Shown here one piece after another: positions 33,701-45,804 of a DNA stretch of 64,000 bases. A model generated the notes under the pieces. It was not told the origin of the DNA. It ran no database searches and was given only the letters and a program-made list of their open reading frames with translations. Source of the DNA: Seiridium cupressi (taxonomy: Eukaryota > Ascomycota > Sordariomycetes > Amphisphaeriales > Sporocadaceae); assembly GCA_036674765.1 (NCBI GenBank), contig JARVKI010000001.1, positions 930,001-994,000 on the forward strand. The letters run 5' to 3'. The translations under genes and the position numbers were made by a program. Position 1 is the first letter of the stretch. Every line of letters starts with the position of its first letter.

Positions 33701-35342
33701 GCTTATATCACGGACGGATTGCAGGCTGGTGTTGTTGTTGGAGGATAATGCCCGACCAGGTCAGAGGCCCGGCGGGATGCCAACTTATGATGCTCAGCGA
33801 AGCTGCGGGCGTGGCTCGATGGCTTGAGATAGGCACCACTGGGGTTTTGGGGTTGAAATAAGACAATCGAACCTCTCAAATACAGGTCAGATGTGAGGGG
33901 CCCTTTGATCACAGTGGTAAACGGAGAATGCGACTGCGCCCTGGGATGGGGGCCAGGTAGACAAGTTGAGATGCAGGAGCTGGGAGGAGTCCCAACTATA
34001 CTTGGTGCATAAGCCCCCGCTAGACAAGAGACGTAATATATTTGGGCGACAAGCTAGACTTTCAGGATTGGGGCGGCCGGGAAAGGAGAATTTGGGGGTG
34101 AAGACACTCTCATCAGAGGCGACCCAATGACGGAAGTCGCGTCAGGTGTCTGATTGGGGGGATCTGTTGATGAGCGCGTGCCGGTTGAGCGCCCGTTGTT
34201 CGGTGTCTTGGAGCGGCGCTGCCCCCACCTCAACTAGTACAAGAAGTCGTGATGAGGTGTTGGTGCCACCCTGTCTCAGCGAGCTGTGCTGGTCTTTCAG
34301 GGGTTTTTTATGTCAGACAGCAAAGAATAGCTGGCATCTGCTGTCAGGGCGCCCCATGCGATCAAGGACGTGTAGAGAGTGGAAACAGAGACGAGCTGGG
34401 AAGTATTCGTCAAGCGGTCAGCACAGCCAGTCTTTTGTTGGATGTTGTCATTCTATCCGATGATGAGCTGGCCAAAGGTTCCAGGTTGGGTGGATCAGGC
34501 TCGACGCAGCTTATCAGCGCGCGGCGCGCCAGATAGCTTATCGACACTATGTACAGTAGAGGGGCCGTTTCCGATAAAGAAAATAGGCCGGAATCGCACC
34601 CGTCTGTGAAGGAGGCTGGGCCTGCACAGCCGAGCTCTATTTTGGGTGAAGTGAAGATGTGGCAGAGTGATGCCACAAAACGTGGTTCGTGATATGGCAT
34701 CTGCATCAACGAACTGGTTAATGCAACTAGGACCGTAGAACGTGGAGATCTCACCTGTCGCTATGTATGTAGCACTCCCAGCGGTGGGTACGTTATCCAC
34801 CGACTTTGACCAACCCTGCGTGCCCGCGTGACTGAATGCGCCGAACTGTCGTAGGCCTACTTACCGTCACAGCATCAAATGCAGGAACGTTTTGACAAGG
34901 TCAACTCGGGTTTTTGGCTATGTGTATGTACACTGACTCAATCGGAGGTCCACCCATGACAATATGGAAGAGTCTGTGGTTTCTCAGGTTTTTGCGGTCG
35001 GGAAATTCAACATACATCTGAGTGCTTTCGCAAATCGGAGGAACAAGGATGATTACTTTTATAGCGTACTATTCTCTACTCAGACAAACATCCAGGGTTT
35101 GGTACACTTGGAATTCGCGGTAAGGCTAGTCCAAGACAATATGTACAATGGCCACGAATGATCATGTTCAAGGATTCGCACGTATACATTGTTACATATC
35201 GGAGACGGTGGAATGGTTGTGTTGTGGGTGCAAATGCAAAGATCCTCAATTGACTGCCGGTTCACAGTACAGTGCTATGATGGTAGCCGAGTAAAACGCC
35301 AGTCCATTTCCCATTGCTTCTCATGACACGACAGAACATCCT
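33701..35342. other. Intergenic region, 1.6 kb
   Basis: Lies upstream of the 579-aa gene (-) and downstream of RPL10 (-). Only short ORFs of random composition; no RNA gene recognised. It probably contains the promoter of the 579-aa gene (left) and the RPL10 3' UTR (right). Confidence 0.4.
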
Positions 35343-36330
35343 CTAAGCCTCGGTGAAAGCGTCGGGGAATCGCTTCATGTTGTTCGCGAGGTTGCCGTGG
35401 TTGCTGAGGAACTGAACGTAAGCACCATCGACCTTGACACGACCAGCAGCCACCTTCTCCAAGTACTCCTCGCGGCGGAGGGGAGTGAAGCCCCAGTTCT
35501 TCGAGATGATGATCTTTTGGCGGCCAGGGAACTTGTACTGCGATCGTCGGAGAGCCTCAAGAGCGATAGCGCGGTCTGCGGTAATTCGTTAGTGCGGCTT
35601 CGGGAGCGAATCTCCTCGCCAGAACCACTTACTAGAGTCACGAGTGCGGACACTCATGATGATCTGACCAATGTTGACACGGGCGACAGTGCCGTTGGGC
35701 TTGCCCCAGGCACCACGCATACCAGTCTGCAGTCTATCGGCACCGGCACAAGACAACATCTTGTTGATACGGACGACGTGGTAAGGGTGAGCGCGGACGC
35801 GCAGGTGGAAACCTTCCTTTCCGGCGTACTTGACGAGGTACTTGTTGGCGCAAATACGGGCGGCCTCAAGAGCCTCAGAGCTCAATTGCTCGTACTCGTT
35901 GGAGACCATGTGAATGCATAGCGGGAAGTCGTCGACCTTGGCGCGCTTGCGGCCCAAGTCGAAGATTCGGATCTTGGGGTCGGGGACACCACGGTTGAAT
36001 CGGGACTTGGGATACGGCTGTGTTTCATCAAGTTAGTCTTTCGCGTCCTCGAGAAAAGCATCGTTGAAAAAGCGAAATCGGCCCCAATGGACAATCCGGT
36101 TTCGCCAGTCGCTGGAGACGAGGTTGATAACAGCAAATCGGGCGGTTCGAAAAATGTGATGGCGTCTCCGAAAAGCTGTCGGCATTTTTGTGGTGTTGTA
36201 TTTTGCGTCCCTTTGCGGAATATCGAGTCGATCGTGGCGGATGAATCTCTCAGGGAAAAAAATCTTGTCCTCCAAACAAACTCACCTTGTTCTTGCAGTA
36301 TCGGTAGCAACGAGCCGGACGACGAGCCAT
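35343..36330 (-). CDS. rpl10: 60S ribosomal protein uL16 (RPL10)
   Basis: Three exons on the minus strand: 36286..36330, 35633..36017 and 35343..35575, giving 220 aa. The first exon encodes only [15 protein letters not shown], and the 268-bp first intron follows (donor GTGAGT, acceptor CAG). The second intron is 57 bp. Joined protein shows the family core [55 protein letters not shown] and [13 protein letters not shown]. The protein sits in the large subunit near the peptidyl-transferase centre and is loaded late in 60S maturation. A very short first exon is typical of fungal ribosomal protein genes. It is divergent from RPL30 across 366 bp. Confidence 0.96.
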
Positions 36331-36696
36331 CTTGACGGTATTTCTCGATGGTGTTGCTGGGATGGGTTATGGGGTGGTTGATGTCGTCAAGTGGTGAGAT
36401 GCTGCCCACTTTAAGGAGGAATTCACCTTGGCTTAGAAATCAACACCTGAGGCAACTTTCGGCAGGAGTCACAGAATGTGGTAGCCCAGCACGCTGACCA
36501 ATCAAAACTTTGCCCCAAAAGTGGGGCCTTAGGGTACCTGCCCTTTGAGCTGAGTGAATATGGGGTCCGTGCGTTCTTTGGCGGGGAGGGGACAGTAAAA
36601 ATTCACGGGTGTGGAAAAAGTCTCTGGCTCCTACTCACGCCCAACGACAATTCCGACAACACCACCAACTCACGTCGACCAGCATCACCAGTCACA
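36331..36696. promoter_or_regulatory. Bidirectional promoter between RPL10 and RPL30
   Basis: A 366-bp spacer separates the ATGs of two divergently transcribed 60S ribosomal protein genes, so their promoters must overlap or abut. A CCAAT box is visible at 36498-36502 on the + strand (GCTGACCAATCA), near the middle. C/A-rich leader sequence precedes the RPL30 start. Confidence 0.75.
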
Positions 36697-37282
36697 ATGG
36701 CCCCCAAGAAGAGCAAGAAGGATGCCAACTCTCTCTCCTCGCGCTTGGCGCTTGTGATGAAGTCCGGCAAGGTCACTTTGGGTTATAAGTCGACTCTCAA
36801 GTCTCTCCGTGCTGGCAAGGCCAAGCTTGTGTAAGTAATTACACATGGTCCTATTTCTATCTTGAGGTCGAGGCTAACAAGCTTGTCATCAGCATCATTG
36901 CTGGCAACACTCCTCCTCTCCGCAAGTCCGAGCTGGAATATTACAGCATGTTGTCAAAGGCACCCGTACACCACTTCGGCGGTAACAACGTAAGTCGCAC
37001 ATTCTCCTGCACACACTATTGTGTGGGCCGGCTATGATCACCATAGCTGGTACCACTTGGGTTATTTTTCGAAATAATCGTGATGGCCGGTCAAGACCAC
37101 TCGTCTGCCGTGCTTACCCAGCGAAAAAGTCTCCTGTAGACTTTGGAGGGCACAAACAGTCGGCTAACTTCACCCTTCTTCAGATTGAGCTTGGCACCGC
37201 CTGCGGAAAGCTCTTCCGTTGCAGCACCATGGCCGTGCTTGACGCCGGTGACTCTGATATCCTTGCCGACCAGCAGTCGTAA
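36697..37282 (+). CDS. rpl30: 60S ribosomal protein eL30 (RPL30)
   Basis: Three exons: 36697..36830, 36893..36989 and 37184..37282, giving 109 aa. Donors are GTAAGT in both introns; the first acceptor follows a GCTAAC branch point and the second follows CGGCTAACTTC. The product has the L7Ae-like fold motifs of eL30: [41 protein letters not shown] and the C-terminal [22 protein letters not shown]. Length equals the family norm. In yeast this protein binds a kink-turn in its own pre-mRNA and blocks splicing; here the 194-bp second intron has two strong hairpins (listed separately). Confidence 0.96.
37028..37078 (+). other. Two hairpins in intron 2 of RPL30
   Basis: Hairpin 1 pairs 37028-37036 with 37042-37050 (nine pairs, one G-U, five-base loop ATCAC). 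Hairpin 2 pairs TTATTT at 37062-37067 with AAATAA at 37072-37077 around a TTCG tetraloop, with a flanking G-U. Both lie in the middle of the intron, between donor and branch point. Confidence 0.6.
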
Positions 37283-39151
37283 ATGTGACAATGCATTCAT
37301 CGGACTTGGAAAAGGCGTTAGGGACTCTGATCTGGGGTACATGGGAATGATATATGCCCACTGGGTTGGCTGTCGTGCCATCTGCATACATTCGACACGC
37401 AAGGCTCAAGATTGCCCGGCGTTTAGAAACATCTCAAGTAGACGGAAGAATTTGATGCCTATGTCAGTCTACGACGTGGAACTATAGTTCCCGCAAAGGA
37501 GAACACAAGTGATACCCAATTAAGAGTTGTTCATGATTTATTCTATATGCTAAGAGCAACTTTATGATATGGCGAACTGTGAATGACCCTTCATGATCTC
37601 CCGCCTTTATCTTTGAATCATACCAGAGTATATATCCAACCAACACGGTACAGGACATACTGAATGACCGAGCTTATGCGCCGTCACAACTCGAGCTGTG
37701 TTAGCAAGCTCCATGTTACCAGATCATTGTATTGATAGGCACTGATGTCTGGATTTGGTCCATGACGTTTGTTTAGGTTCGTGAGTGGCGGCAGCTGACA
37801 TTCAACGACTCAGTTCTCATTAGACTTTGTATTACCTATCTCGAAAACGTTCTAATTATAGTTGTGCTGTTGCGTAAAAATAACTCCATACTCGCCCAGT
37901 TGTGTACATAGAGTTGTGTACGTAGAGGAAAGAGGGACACATGAACTTTGAACCTACCAATTGGCTAATAAATAGCATTCGGCTGCCGGTAGTGATGACT
38001 GTTACCATTGTATAGGTACTTGGTTAAGTCTCCATATGCACGTTTGCACATGAGCAAGACGGGACTGCACTGCATGATGATGGAAATTACGGTTACGTTC
38101 AAGTACACATAGCTGGAGTAAGGTAACATACTTGAATGGCATTGTGGGGTGTCAAGTCGCGATGGCACAAGTAGCCGTTAGGAAGAAAAAAGGGAAGGTC
38201 TTGGAGCAGTTGGTACGACCTGGTCCCGTGCTGGCATTTGCCGATCAGGTTCACGCTTGGATTGCGTGTTTCAGCAAATTGTCCGATAATGCGGCCAAAT
38301 TACCGTCATTGATGCGACGCGACCTTAGGACGTTAATCTCGTGCATAGTGCGCGTTCTAGGATGAGGCACCAAATGCCGGCCGCTCTTGAGCTCCAGGAA
38401 AGGACACGTCAAGCATGATGCTGAAGAACAGGCTGCAACTGGCAGCGGCCACGGTTACACTGCGGTTAGGCTTTCTGAATTGTCCACTATCTCCTGTCAA
38501 GTCGACGGCTTGTCTCACATCTTTGAGGTTGACAGTGCGGGACTGGCCGCAAAGCAGCGACTAGGGCGACCAGCCCAGCAGGTCCGGATCACCTGCGCAT
38601 CTCCCTGCGCACGACGTACTGTGCCAGGGTCTTGGAAATTCGCCTGAAGAAACCTTGGGTCTTCGGGGTCGTGTAGCGGCTGAGCTTGCAGCAGTTTGTT
38701 TTGATTTGTTGTCCAGACGGGTAGTCTTCTCTTCCCTATGCATCGCCTCCCAGCAGCTCTGCCTCGAAACAAGTCGCCCGTCAGCACATGCTCCAACGTT
38801 CTGTCCATTACATACCTTATGTAGGAAACATAATTCGGCGCTACCGACCCTGAGTTTGATGTAACCTAGACCAGTACTATTTCGGTACTAGTAGAGGGGA
38901 CTACGGCAACGGCTGAGCACGAGGGAAAGCGCCAGTTGACATCAAATCAATTCATCCATCAATACCCGACCCGACTGGCCTCGCTCGAAACGAAGAAAGC
39001 CCATTCCTCAACGTCCAACATCGCCATACGGAGCCTGCACCGCCGACAGTCTTTCTTGTTCCCACATACGCCGTCTGTCTTACCGTGAGCGGGATTCCAG
39101 ACAAAAGCAACGCACCGCATCCCCTGAATTTAAGGTTCACCGCACGCTGCC
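37283..39151. other. Intergenic region, 1.9 kb
   Basis: No coding gene seen. The first 900 bases are AT-rich (RPL30 3' region) and contain two tandem 14-bp copies at 37899-37926. The right end (about 38880-39151) is C/A-rich leader of the coiled-coil gene. Confidence 0.4.
37899..37926. repeat. Two tandem 14-bp copies (GTTGTGTACRTAGA)
   Basis: Two adjacent copies differ at one position (A versus G). Too short to be a mobile-element trace by itself; it may be replication slippage. Confidence 0.7.
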
Positions 39152-41161
39152 ATGTCCGCCGCGGCTAGGAAGCCGCCCTCTGCCGGCGTCAACAGAGTAA
39201 GCGACAGCAATACCGCATCGACATCGCCCGCACGCCAGGCGCGGGCTTCAACCCCGACGTCGACTGCTTCCGGCCCGCACAATGGCGCCGCCGCCGGCAC
39301 TCCCACGAGGACGCGGTCCATCAGGACAGGCACCCCCGTCTCCGCGCGAGCCGCCATGCATCGGGGCTCGTCCTCGCTGAGCATCTCCACCACCGAAGCC
39401 GAAGAAGTCGTGCGCGCCGAGGCCGCTGCCGTCGTCGAGGACTTGAAGGCTAGGCTGGAGAAGGCCGACGCAACTTCGGAGCAGCACAGGAAACACGCCG
39501 ACGTTCTGCAATCAAGACTCGACGATGCACTGAAGGAGCAGGCAAAGCTCGAGGAGCGTGTACATGAGAGCGAGGAGCAGATTGAGACGCTTCGCAACGA
39601 GAAGAGGGAGTCTGCGAGACAGATGAGGGAGATGGAAACCATCTACGAGGCTGAAAAGAGCAAGATCCTCAAGGAAAAGGAGGAGATGGGCAACAGAGAG
39701 GAAGAGATGCAGGCCGTCATCAACAGGTTGAAGGATACCATCAGCCAGAGAAACGCAGAGGATGAATACCGGCCGACAAGACAGTGTACGCTACCTCCTT
39801 CCCCCTTTTTTCGGTACCAGCTTCCACTAACACACTCTACAGCAAACAACTCTTCCCCCAGCGTAGACAATGGCAATTTCGCCCCTCCATCGTCCCTCAA
39901 TCGCAGCGATTCTAGGAACAACTCGAAACTCCTCCTTCAGAAGGACAAGCTGATCGAGTCGCTCCGTCTCGAGCTCGCTGAGGCACAGATCAAACTGGTT
40001 GAGACAGAAAACCAGGGTGGCGGGCGCTTGCATGAAGTTGAGCGGCTCTTGATGGAAGCCCGCATGGCTAATGCACGTCTGATGGAGGACAACGAGTCAT
40101 ATCAGCTTCTCTTGCAAGAAAGGACGCTGCATGGCGACTTTGGAAAGGGCGACTTTAGCTACATGAGTACCAATGCTAACCAGGACGCCCTGAACGCGCT
40201 CGAAGGCCGCCCTAGCTCTGGAGGGGATAAGGATCTTCTTGGCAGCAGTCTGGCCGACGAGCTCGGCGACGTAGCTGATGACTCGGCCATTTCGCATGTT
40301 GACGACGCGGACCACCAACGCCGCCTGGAGGGCGAGCTGCGTGTCCTCAAGGACCAGAACAAGGCGCTCACTCTCTACATTAACAAAATCATCGAGCGCC
40401 TTCTCCAGCACCAGGAGTTCGAGCACATTCTCGACCAATCATCCGACTCCAAGCCCGGCGCGGATGTCAACAAGGACCTCCCCCCTCCGCCATCCGAGAA
40501 GGCAGGCGCTAGTGCCTCTTTCCTCCAGCGCGCCAAGTCCATTGCCACTGGGAGCAACGCTCCCGCGCCCGGGGGCCGTAAGCCTCGGCCCATGAGCTTC
40601 ATGCCATCTACAACGGCTGTCCACAACAACCCCGAGACGGCACCCAGCATTCCCATTGGTCTTTCGCGGTCTACGTCGACTAGGCGCCCCGCCGGCCGCC
40701 CCATGAGTGAGCAGTATCCCAGCGCGGCTGGCATAGTGAATGCCATGTACAAAGGTCCCGATGGTCCCATGGGTCCCATTTCACCTACTCTGTCCAACCC
40801 GCGAAACAGCGCTCAGTTCTTCAGCGGCACTGGAACGCCGCGCGTGGTGTCCGGTAATGGCGCGCCCACGGCAGGCAATTTCCCCGGAATGCGCAGCGAA
40901 ACCAGCAGCGTGAGCGGCGAGTCTGCTGGCGACGGGACCAGTACGAGCCAGAGCCCACCCAGGACGGTGAGCTCGGGCACCCATAGCCACCACGGCGAGA
41001 AGCAGGGCGCTACGTTCGCCGGCAACAAGCCGAGGCCGCTGAGGCTGGTCCAGGAGGAGACGGACAGGAAGGCTGCTGAGAACAAGCGGGCAAGCTGGTT
41101 CGGTAACTGGCAGACCTGGAATGCGAAGAAGCCCGAGGATGGCGAGACCATCAAGGAATAG
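39152..41161 (+). CDS. Conserved fungal coiled-coil protein
   Basis: Two exons, 39152..39785 and 39843..41161, giving 650 aa. The 57-bp intron (donor GTACGC, CACTAACAC branch, acceptor CTACAG) is a multiple of three and has no stop, so an uninterrupted 669-aa frame also exists. Removing it joins RPTRQ to SNNSSPSVDN, which reads as one Ser-rich linker, while the retained part is Pro/Phe-rich and foreign to it. N-terminal 90 residues are Ser/Thr/Ala-rich. Long coiled coils cover about 90-215 and 250-330, with a shorter one at about 395-425. The C-terminal third is Ser/Pro-rich and ends in a short WFGNWQTWNAKK motif. The layout suggests a scaffold or cytoskeletal adaptor, but no function is known to me. 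Confidence 0.7.
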   Translation: MSAAARKPPSAGVNRVSDSNTASTSPARQARASTPTSTASGPHNGAAAGTPTRTRSIRTGTPVSARAAMHRGSSSLSISTTEAEEVVRAEAAAVVEDLKARLEKADATSEQHRKHADVLQSRLDDALKEQAKLEERVHESEEQIETLRNEKRESARQMREMETIYEAEKSKILKEKEEMGNREEEMQAVINRLKDTISQRNAEDEYRPTRQCTLPPSPFFRYQLPLTHSTANNSSPSVDNGNFAPPSSLNRSDSRNNSKLLLQKDKLIESLRLELAEAQIKLVETENQGGGRLHEVERLLMEARMANARLMEDNESYQLLLQERTLHGDFGKGDFSYMSTNANQDALNALEGRPSSGGDKDLLGSSLADELGDVADDSAISHVDDADHQRRLEGELRVLKDQNKALTLYINKIIERLLQHQEFEHILDQSSDSKPGADVNKDLPPPPSEKAGASASFLQRAKSIATGSNAPAPGGRKPRPMSFMPSTTAVHNNPETAPSIPIGLSRSTSTRRPAGRPMSEQYPSAAGIVNAMYKGPDGPMGPISPTLSNPRNSAQFFSGTGTPRVVSGNGAPTAGNFPGMRSETSSVSGESAGDGTSTSQSPPRTVSSGTHSHHGEKQGATFAGNKPRPLRLVQEETDRKAAENKRASWFGNWQTWNAKKPEDGETIKE

Positions 41162-43134
41162 ACCACCTTGTACCCCTCCTCCAGGATCACAGTCTCAACC
41201 AGAGGGTAGGATCTGGAAGTCCCGCCAACGGCATTTTCTCAGCTGTACCACAGGGATTCTGCATCGGCGGCGCGCTTTGTTTTTTTTGCTTTTTTCGCAA
41301 TTCATTGAGAAGATTTCATGTGCATACGACCACTGCTGGGATCTGGAATACCCCCAAGCTAGGACGATGGGATGATACAGGGTCAAGACAGGGCAGCGCG
41401 GTAAGAAAATGGTGGATCATGTTGTATGGCATCCTTTATTACTATAAGTTAGACACCTACCTTGGATAGGATGGGGTCGGGACATGTTAGAAGTACCAAT
41501 ATACTACATCAGCTTGTGTTGCGGTTTTGACAGGGAGACTCGGATGCTATAGGGCGGTTATAATGAATGCTACTTAGTCCGCTAGCGAAAACTGAATGCT
41601 GAAGCACGAGCTTGTAGTCATGTATCTACAAGTCTACGAGCGTAGATGCCCAGGATCTCATTACTTGGCAAAACTAGATTGTAACTTGGAGATGTGTATG
41701 GGATTACATGGCATGCAGAAGTCTTATTGTTGCAGAATCTAGGTTCCAGGAGTAGATGCCCGAATGGCGATACTTTGCTTGTAAAAGTAAGGTATTAAGG
41801 AGCACTTGATAACTCTCTCGCCTATGGGGGTGGTTGACCAGTGTCGTGTTGGCATTGCAAAACGAAATACAAATACATTTCCTGGCCACGGAGAGTATCT
41901 TTACGCCGCTCATATAGTCACCTGCCTTTCCCTTGTATGGCGTCCAAACACTTTGCCGTAATCGCCATCGCAATCTGTGCTGCCGGGTCTTGATTGTGGT
42001 CCGGGTATTATATATCAATGATGTTTCTCATCCCTTTTTTCCTCTGGGCTTATTAATATGGCTTTCTTCTTCTTCTTATTTTAATTTTATTCTGTTTGTT
42101 TAATCTCGGTGAATGAGACCACTCCAACCAGTGTGGCGGCTGTGCGATAGGCCGGCGATTTGAGGACTGCAAGGAGCGCTATGTGATTAGAAAGAAGTTT
42201 CCGGCCAAGGCCAAACTGAAAATCTCGTGCCATGCAAAGAATCTTTTCTTAACATCATAGTAAACCACCATCCATCAACATTCATCACGGTTCTTGGTAT
42301 TCCAGATCATGTTTCATCGCATAAACTCCACACCGTGCTAGCTGCAGACTTGAGTATTGCTACTTACTGTTTGCTCCAATATACACAAGCCACCTTCATC
42401 TAGCTTCAGTCGTCTTGCTGCATTTACGTTTGCCTACGGGTATCAGAGATGGCACCTCTCCAGGTCTCGGATCACTTTGCGAATAGTAGGAAATAACGGA
42501 GTTCAATAATTCCCTGCTGAGCTATGGAACGAAAAGTGCAGTCCAGATCTCGAGAGACCTACATAGTAGACTCTCCCCGATTTTGCAGTGTGGAAGGGTT
42601 GATAGTAGTCGTCAACCATCATGCCATTGCCAGAATCGCAAGTGCTAAATCTATTATACAACACATGGCTTTTGTGCTCATCCCGAGCGTCTCTAGTAAA
42701 AACATATGGTGTCTCTCCATGCCTTCCGTCGCAATGCCATCCATTGGTAAATTCAAAAACAAGAATGCAATAAATTCGTGATCATCGTGAGCCTTTGAGA
42801 ATTAAGATCGATAATCGAGTATCCTGAGGGCAGAAAAAGCATGATGCAAAATCGGCGTCCGGTGAAAACATGTCGATAATGTAAAGGAGCGGCACCTGGA
42901 GGATTGGAAGATGCGAGTTTGGAACAAGTCGAACTGTGGATCCTTTAAAAAATGGATGATGGTAACATCTATCCCGACTAGTCACTACGGAGGAGGCGTT
43001 GTTCATTCTCCGTGACATGCGTAGAGGGAGAGGTATGAGTTCGCATGTGTCTGCTAGACTTCAAGTTCCAACATGATTGTTTAGCGGCCATTAGACAGCG
43101 ATGAACAGCAATCCGAGACTGCGCTTGTCTTGGT
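41162..43134. other. Intergenic region, 2.0 kb, convergent
   Basis: Tail-to-tail spacer between the coiled-coil gene (+) and the CCCH gene (-). AT-rich parts at about 42000-42120 and 42640-42800. No ORF or RNA gene could be supported. Confidence 0.4.
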
Positions 43135-45098
43135 TCATCCGAGTCGAGCACCATCAGTAGCTTCTTCGGGCTTGCTATCGTCGAGGGCATCCAGAGAGGC
43201 GTATACGTTACTGGTGGTAATGCCGCATTGGTTAGCCATGCCACTTGGGGCTAGACTGGTCAAAGGACGAGAAGCCTGTGGCACAGCACGATGAGGGGGT
43301 GCTATAGGACCGAAGGGCCAGGCTGGAGATGTCGGTGAGTTACATATCTTGGGCATGGAAGGAACACATTTAAACATACCTGAATGACCAGCTCGAGATC
43401 CAATGTCTTGGCCGCCAACAACATTGCCGGTGCCAAAACCTCTGGTGTGCTGCGCCTGATCGTTCTGCTGTCGCCAAGCCAGTGTGTTCGTGGCACCGCC
43501 GCCCAGATGATCGCGAGTCACGCCACCGAAGGCGCCTCTCGCTCTGTCACCAACGCCTTCGTTCAACCCGGTCCCCATGTTTCTGACCGTATTGTCACTC
43601 TCGGAGTTCAGACTCTGGGGCGCCTCCCTCTGCCTTGCCAGCTCGGCCTGATGCTTCTTCCACCAGGCTGGCAGGCCATGAAACAGTCCCAACTGGTGCT
43701 GCGTCACCTTGTCGAAGGGCATCTCGTGCTTGTACTTGCAGCCCTGCTGAGTGAACGCACACACGCCCTCGTGAACCCACTTGTCGCAGTAGATTTTTGT
43801 ACGACGCTGAGGTTGGTGGTGATGAGCGCTTCCGCCGCCGGACGGGAAGCCGGGGACGTTGAGATGACTATGGGGGTTGTTTTGACTGGCTGGCAATGAC
43901 CCGCCCGAGCCGTGATGTGTGGGGGTTGATGGGGTCGAGGCAACGATAGTATCGATCCGCGACTGTTCCAGGGCGAAAGAGGACGCGTTAGCCGCCGGAG
44001 TGGTAGAAGCATATGGCTTGGCTTGATAGGGGTCGAGGTGGTTACAGCCAATAGGAGCAAAAACACCAATCATAGACGCTGACGATGAAGAAGCAGAAGA
44101 CTGAGTAGATAGATCCGCACGAGTGTGTGAAGCTGTTGAAGATGGGGCATCGGTGCCAAGCCGAGCTCGCGGACGCAGAGGCAGACTCACCTGGATATTG
44201 TCCGCAGGGGTCGTAGGACTGGCAGGGGGAGTCTGTGCAACACATTAGTCAGTAATCCTCCGAGAGCACATGGCACGTAGTATTGATCATGTCGTTTTCA
44301 AAGGCTGCCGGTGGAGGGTGGGGATGCCCTTACTCTCAGCGTGACAGGCTCAGTGTTGCTCGACAGACCGTTTGATGGGAGGGCACGAGGATCGGGCAGG
44401 ACGATCATGCCCTGGCAGCCCTGTTGGAGTGCTGGTATGTTTTGAAGAGCGGGTAGCATATCGGCTGGGATGAGTCGCGTATACTGGCCGTTGCCGCGGT
44501 CATAGCAATACGCGTAGCATGATTCGAGCTGCGTGTCAGAGAAGTTTATCATGCTCGAATACGAAAGCATAGCAGCAGCAGGCGGATACAATCTAGGCTG
44601 AGAGCCAATGGGAAACGTCGGGCCGCGACCGCCATGGCCTAAAAGAGCACCGGCGGCAGCATCGAAAGAAGCGTATGTGCTCTGGCTTCTGGGTTGTGCC
44701 CGCCAGTTGTTTGAGGTGAGATTTCGTGGAGCTTGGGAGCTGGTCAGAGCGCTCGGTCGCAGGATCTGAGGCTGCTGGAATGGTCGTTGAAACTGCGAGG
44801 TGTTGTTGGTAGTGTTGTTCTCACTGGAACCATCTGTCATTAGCTTCTCTCGGCCTCCGCTGCCTGACTGGAAGGCGTTCGACCCCATCATCAGTGGATG
44901 ATCGAGCAGAGTGTTGCTAGTGGGTTCTATATTCGAGTCGGTGAAATGCTGGAGATCGACAAGGGGAGAAGATGGACGCGAACAAGTAGCCGGAGAAGTG
45001 GTCCGACTGGAAGTACGGGAGGCACCAGAGGAGTAAGACAGGTCGGAAGGCGAATTAATGGCAAAGCCGTTGGGAGCGGGCGAGGTAGAAGCATCCAT
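43135..45098 (-). CDS. CCCH-type zinc-finger protein
   Basis: Three exons on the minus strand: 44334..45098, 43380..44232 and 43135..43322, giving 601 aa. The first intron (101 bp) has a TTACTGACTAAT branch region and a CACAG acceptor and is well supported. The second (57 bp, GTATGT to CTCCAG) is in frame; if it is retained the protein is 620 aa. A single CCCH finger is visible in the second exon: YCDKWVHEGVCAF followed by a third Cys and KYKHEMP (CX8CX6CX3H). A conserved VTQHQLGLFHGLPAWWKKHQAEL helix adjoins it. The rest is disordered, Ser/Asn/Gln-rich. A conserved SCYAYCYDRGNGQYTRLIPAD block lies near residue 190. CCCH fingers usually bind RNA; a role in mRNA control is inferred from that alone. 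Confidence 0.75.
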
Positions 45099-45804
45099 GG
45101 TAAATGGATGGAGGGGAGCTGGACTGGGTCGTCAGAGACACGGGGTAAGAACAGACGATTACTTTCACCCAAAAGAATAGAACAGGAGCAAACGGAGCTG
45201 GACAAGCGCTACTTGTACCGCGGTATCCAACCCAAGCAGTAGAATGCGGCCAAACCTTCACCAGTGCAATCAAAAGAAGTAGATCTAGAACGAAGAGACT
45301 GGATGAGCAGCCAAAGATGAGACGACAGCGGATCAAGAGGGCAGGAGAAGAGGGCCCTTGTAGAGGCATGATTCCCTTGAGGCGGACAGCCTTGGATCTG
45401 CCAGAGCCATAGTTGCCATCACGACCGTTTGCTGGGAAACGTCAAATAAGGTTAGATGCATCTGGGACGGTTACCTGCAGTGAGGCCTTGTGTCTCCCAC
45501 GTGACAATCCCTGTATACAGTTAGTTAACTCAAACACGAACTGGACACCTCCTTTCCTTGGTGTCTCGGATACAATCACGCAGAATGGAATGCAAGAGAG
45601 CATGTGCAATCCTTTCTTCATTTTTTGTAGGCTTGTCTCTTGTGTTCTGGCGCAATTCTGCTAGCTAGAGATACCCAGTCAGCCCCTGCCAATTATGTAG
45701 GATCAAGTGATCCTCCACTGAGGCAATACCAAAGCAGCAATGGGGTGCCATGGCCAGAGACAATACATTCCCATAATTCCTTTTTTCTTTTTTCATATTC
45801 TCCT
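45099..45804. other. Spacer between CCCH gene and CHD gene
   Basis: The promoter and leader of the CCCH gene lie at the left and the CHD 3' UTR at the right. Nothing coding is seen. Confidence 0.4.
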
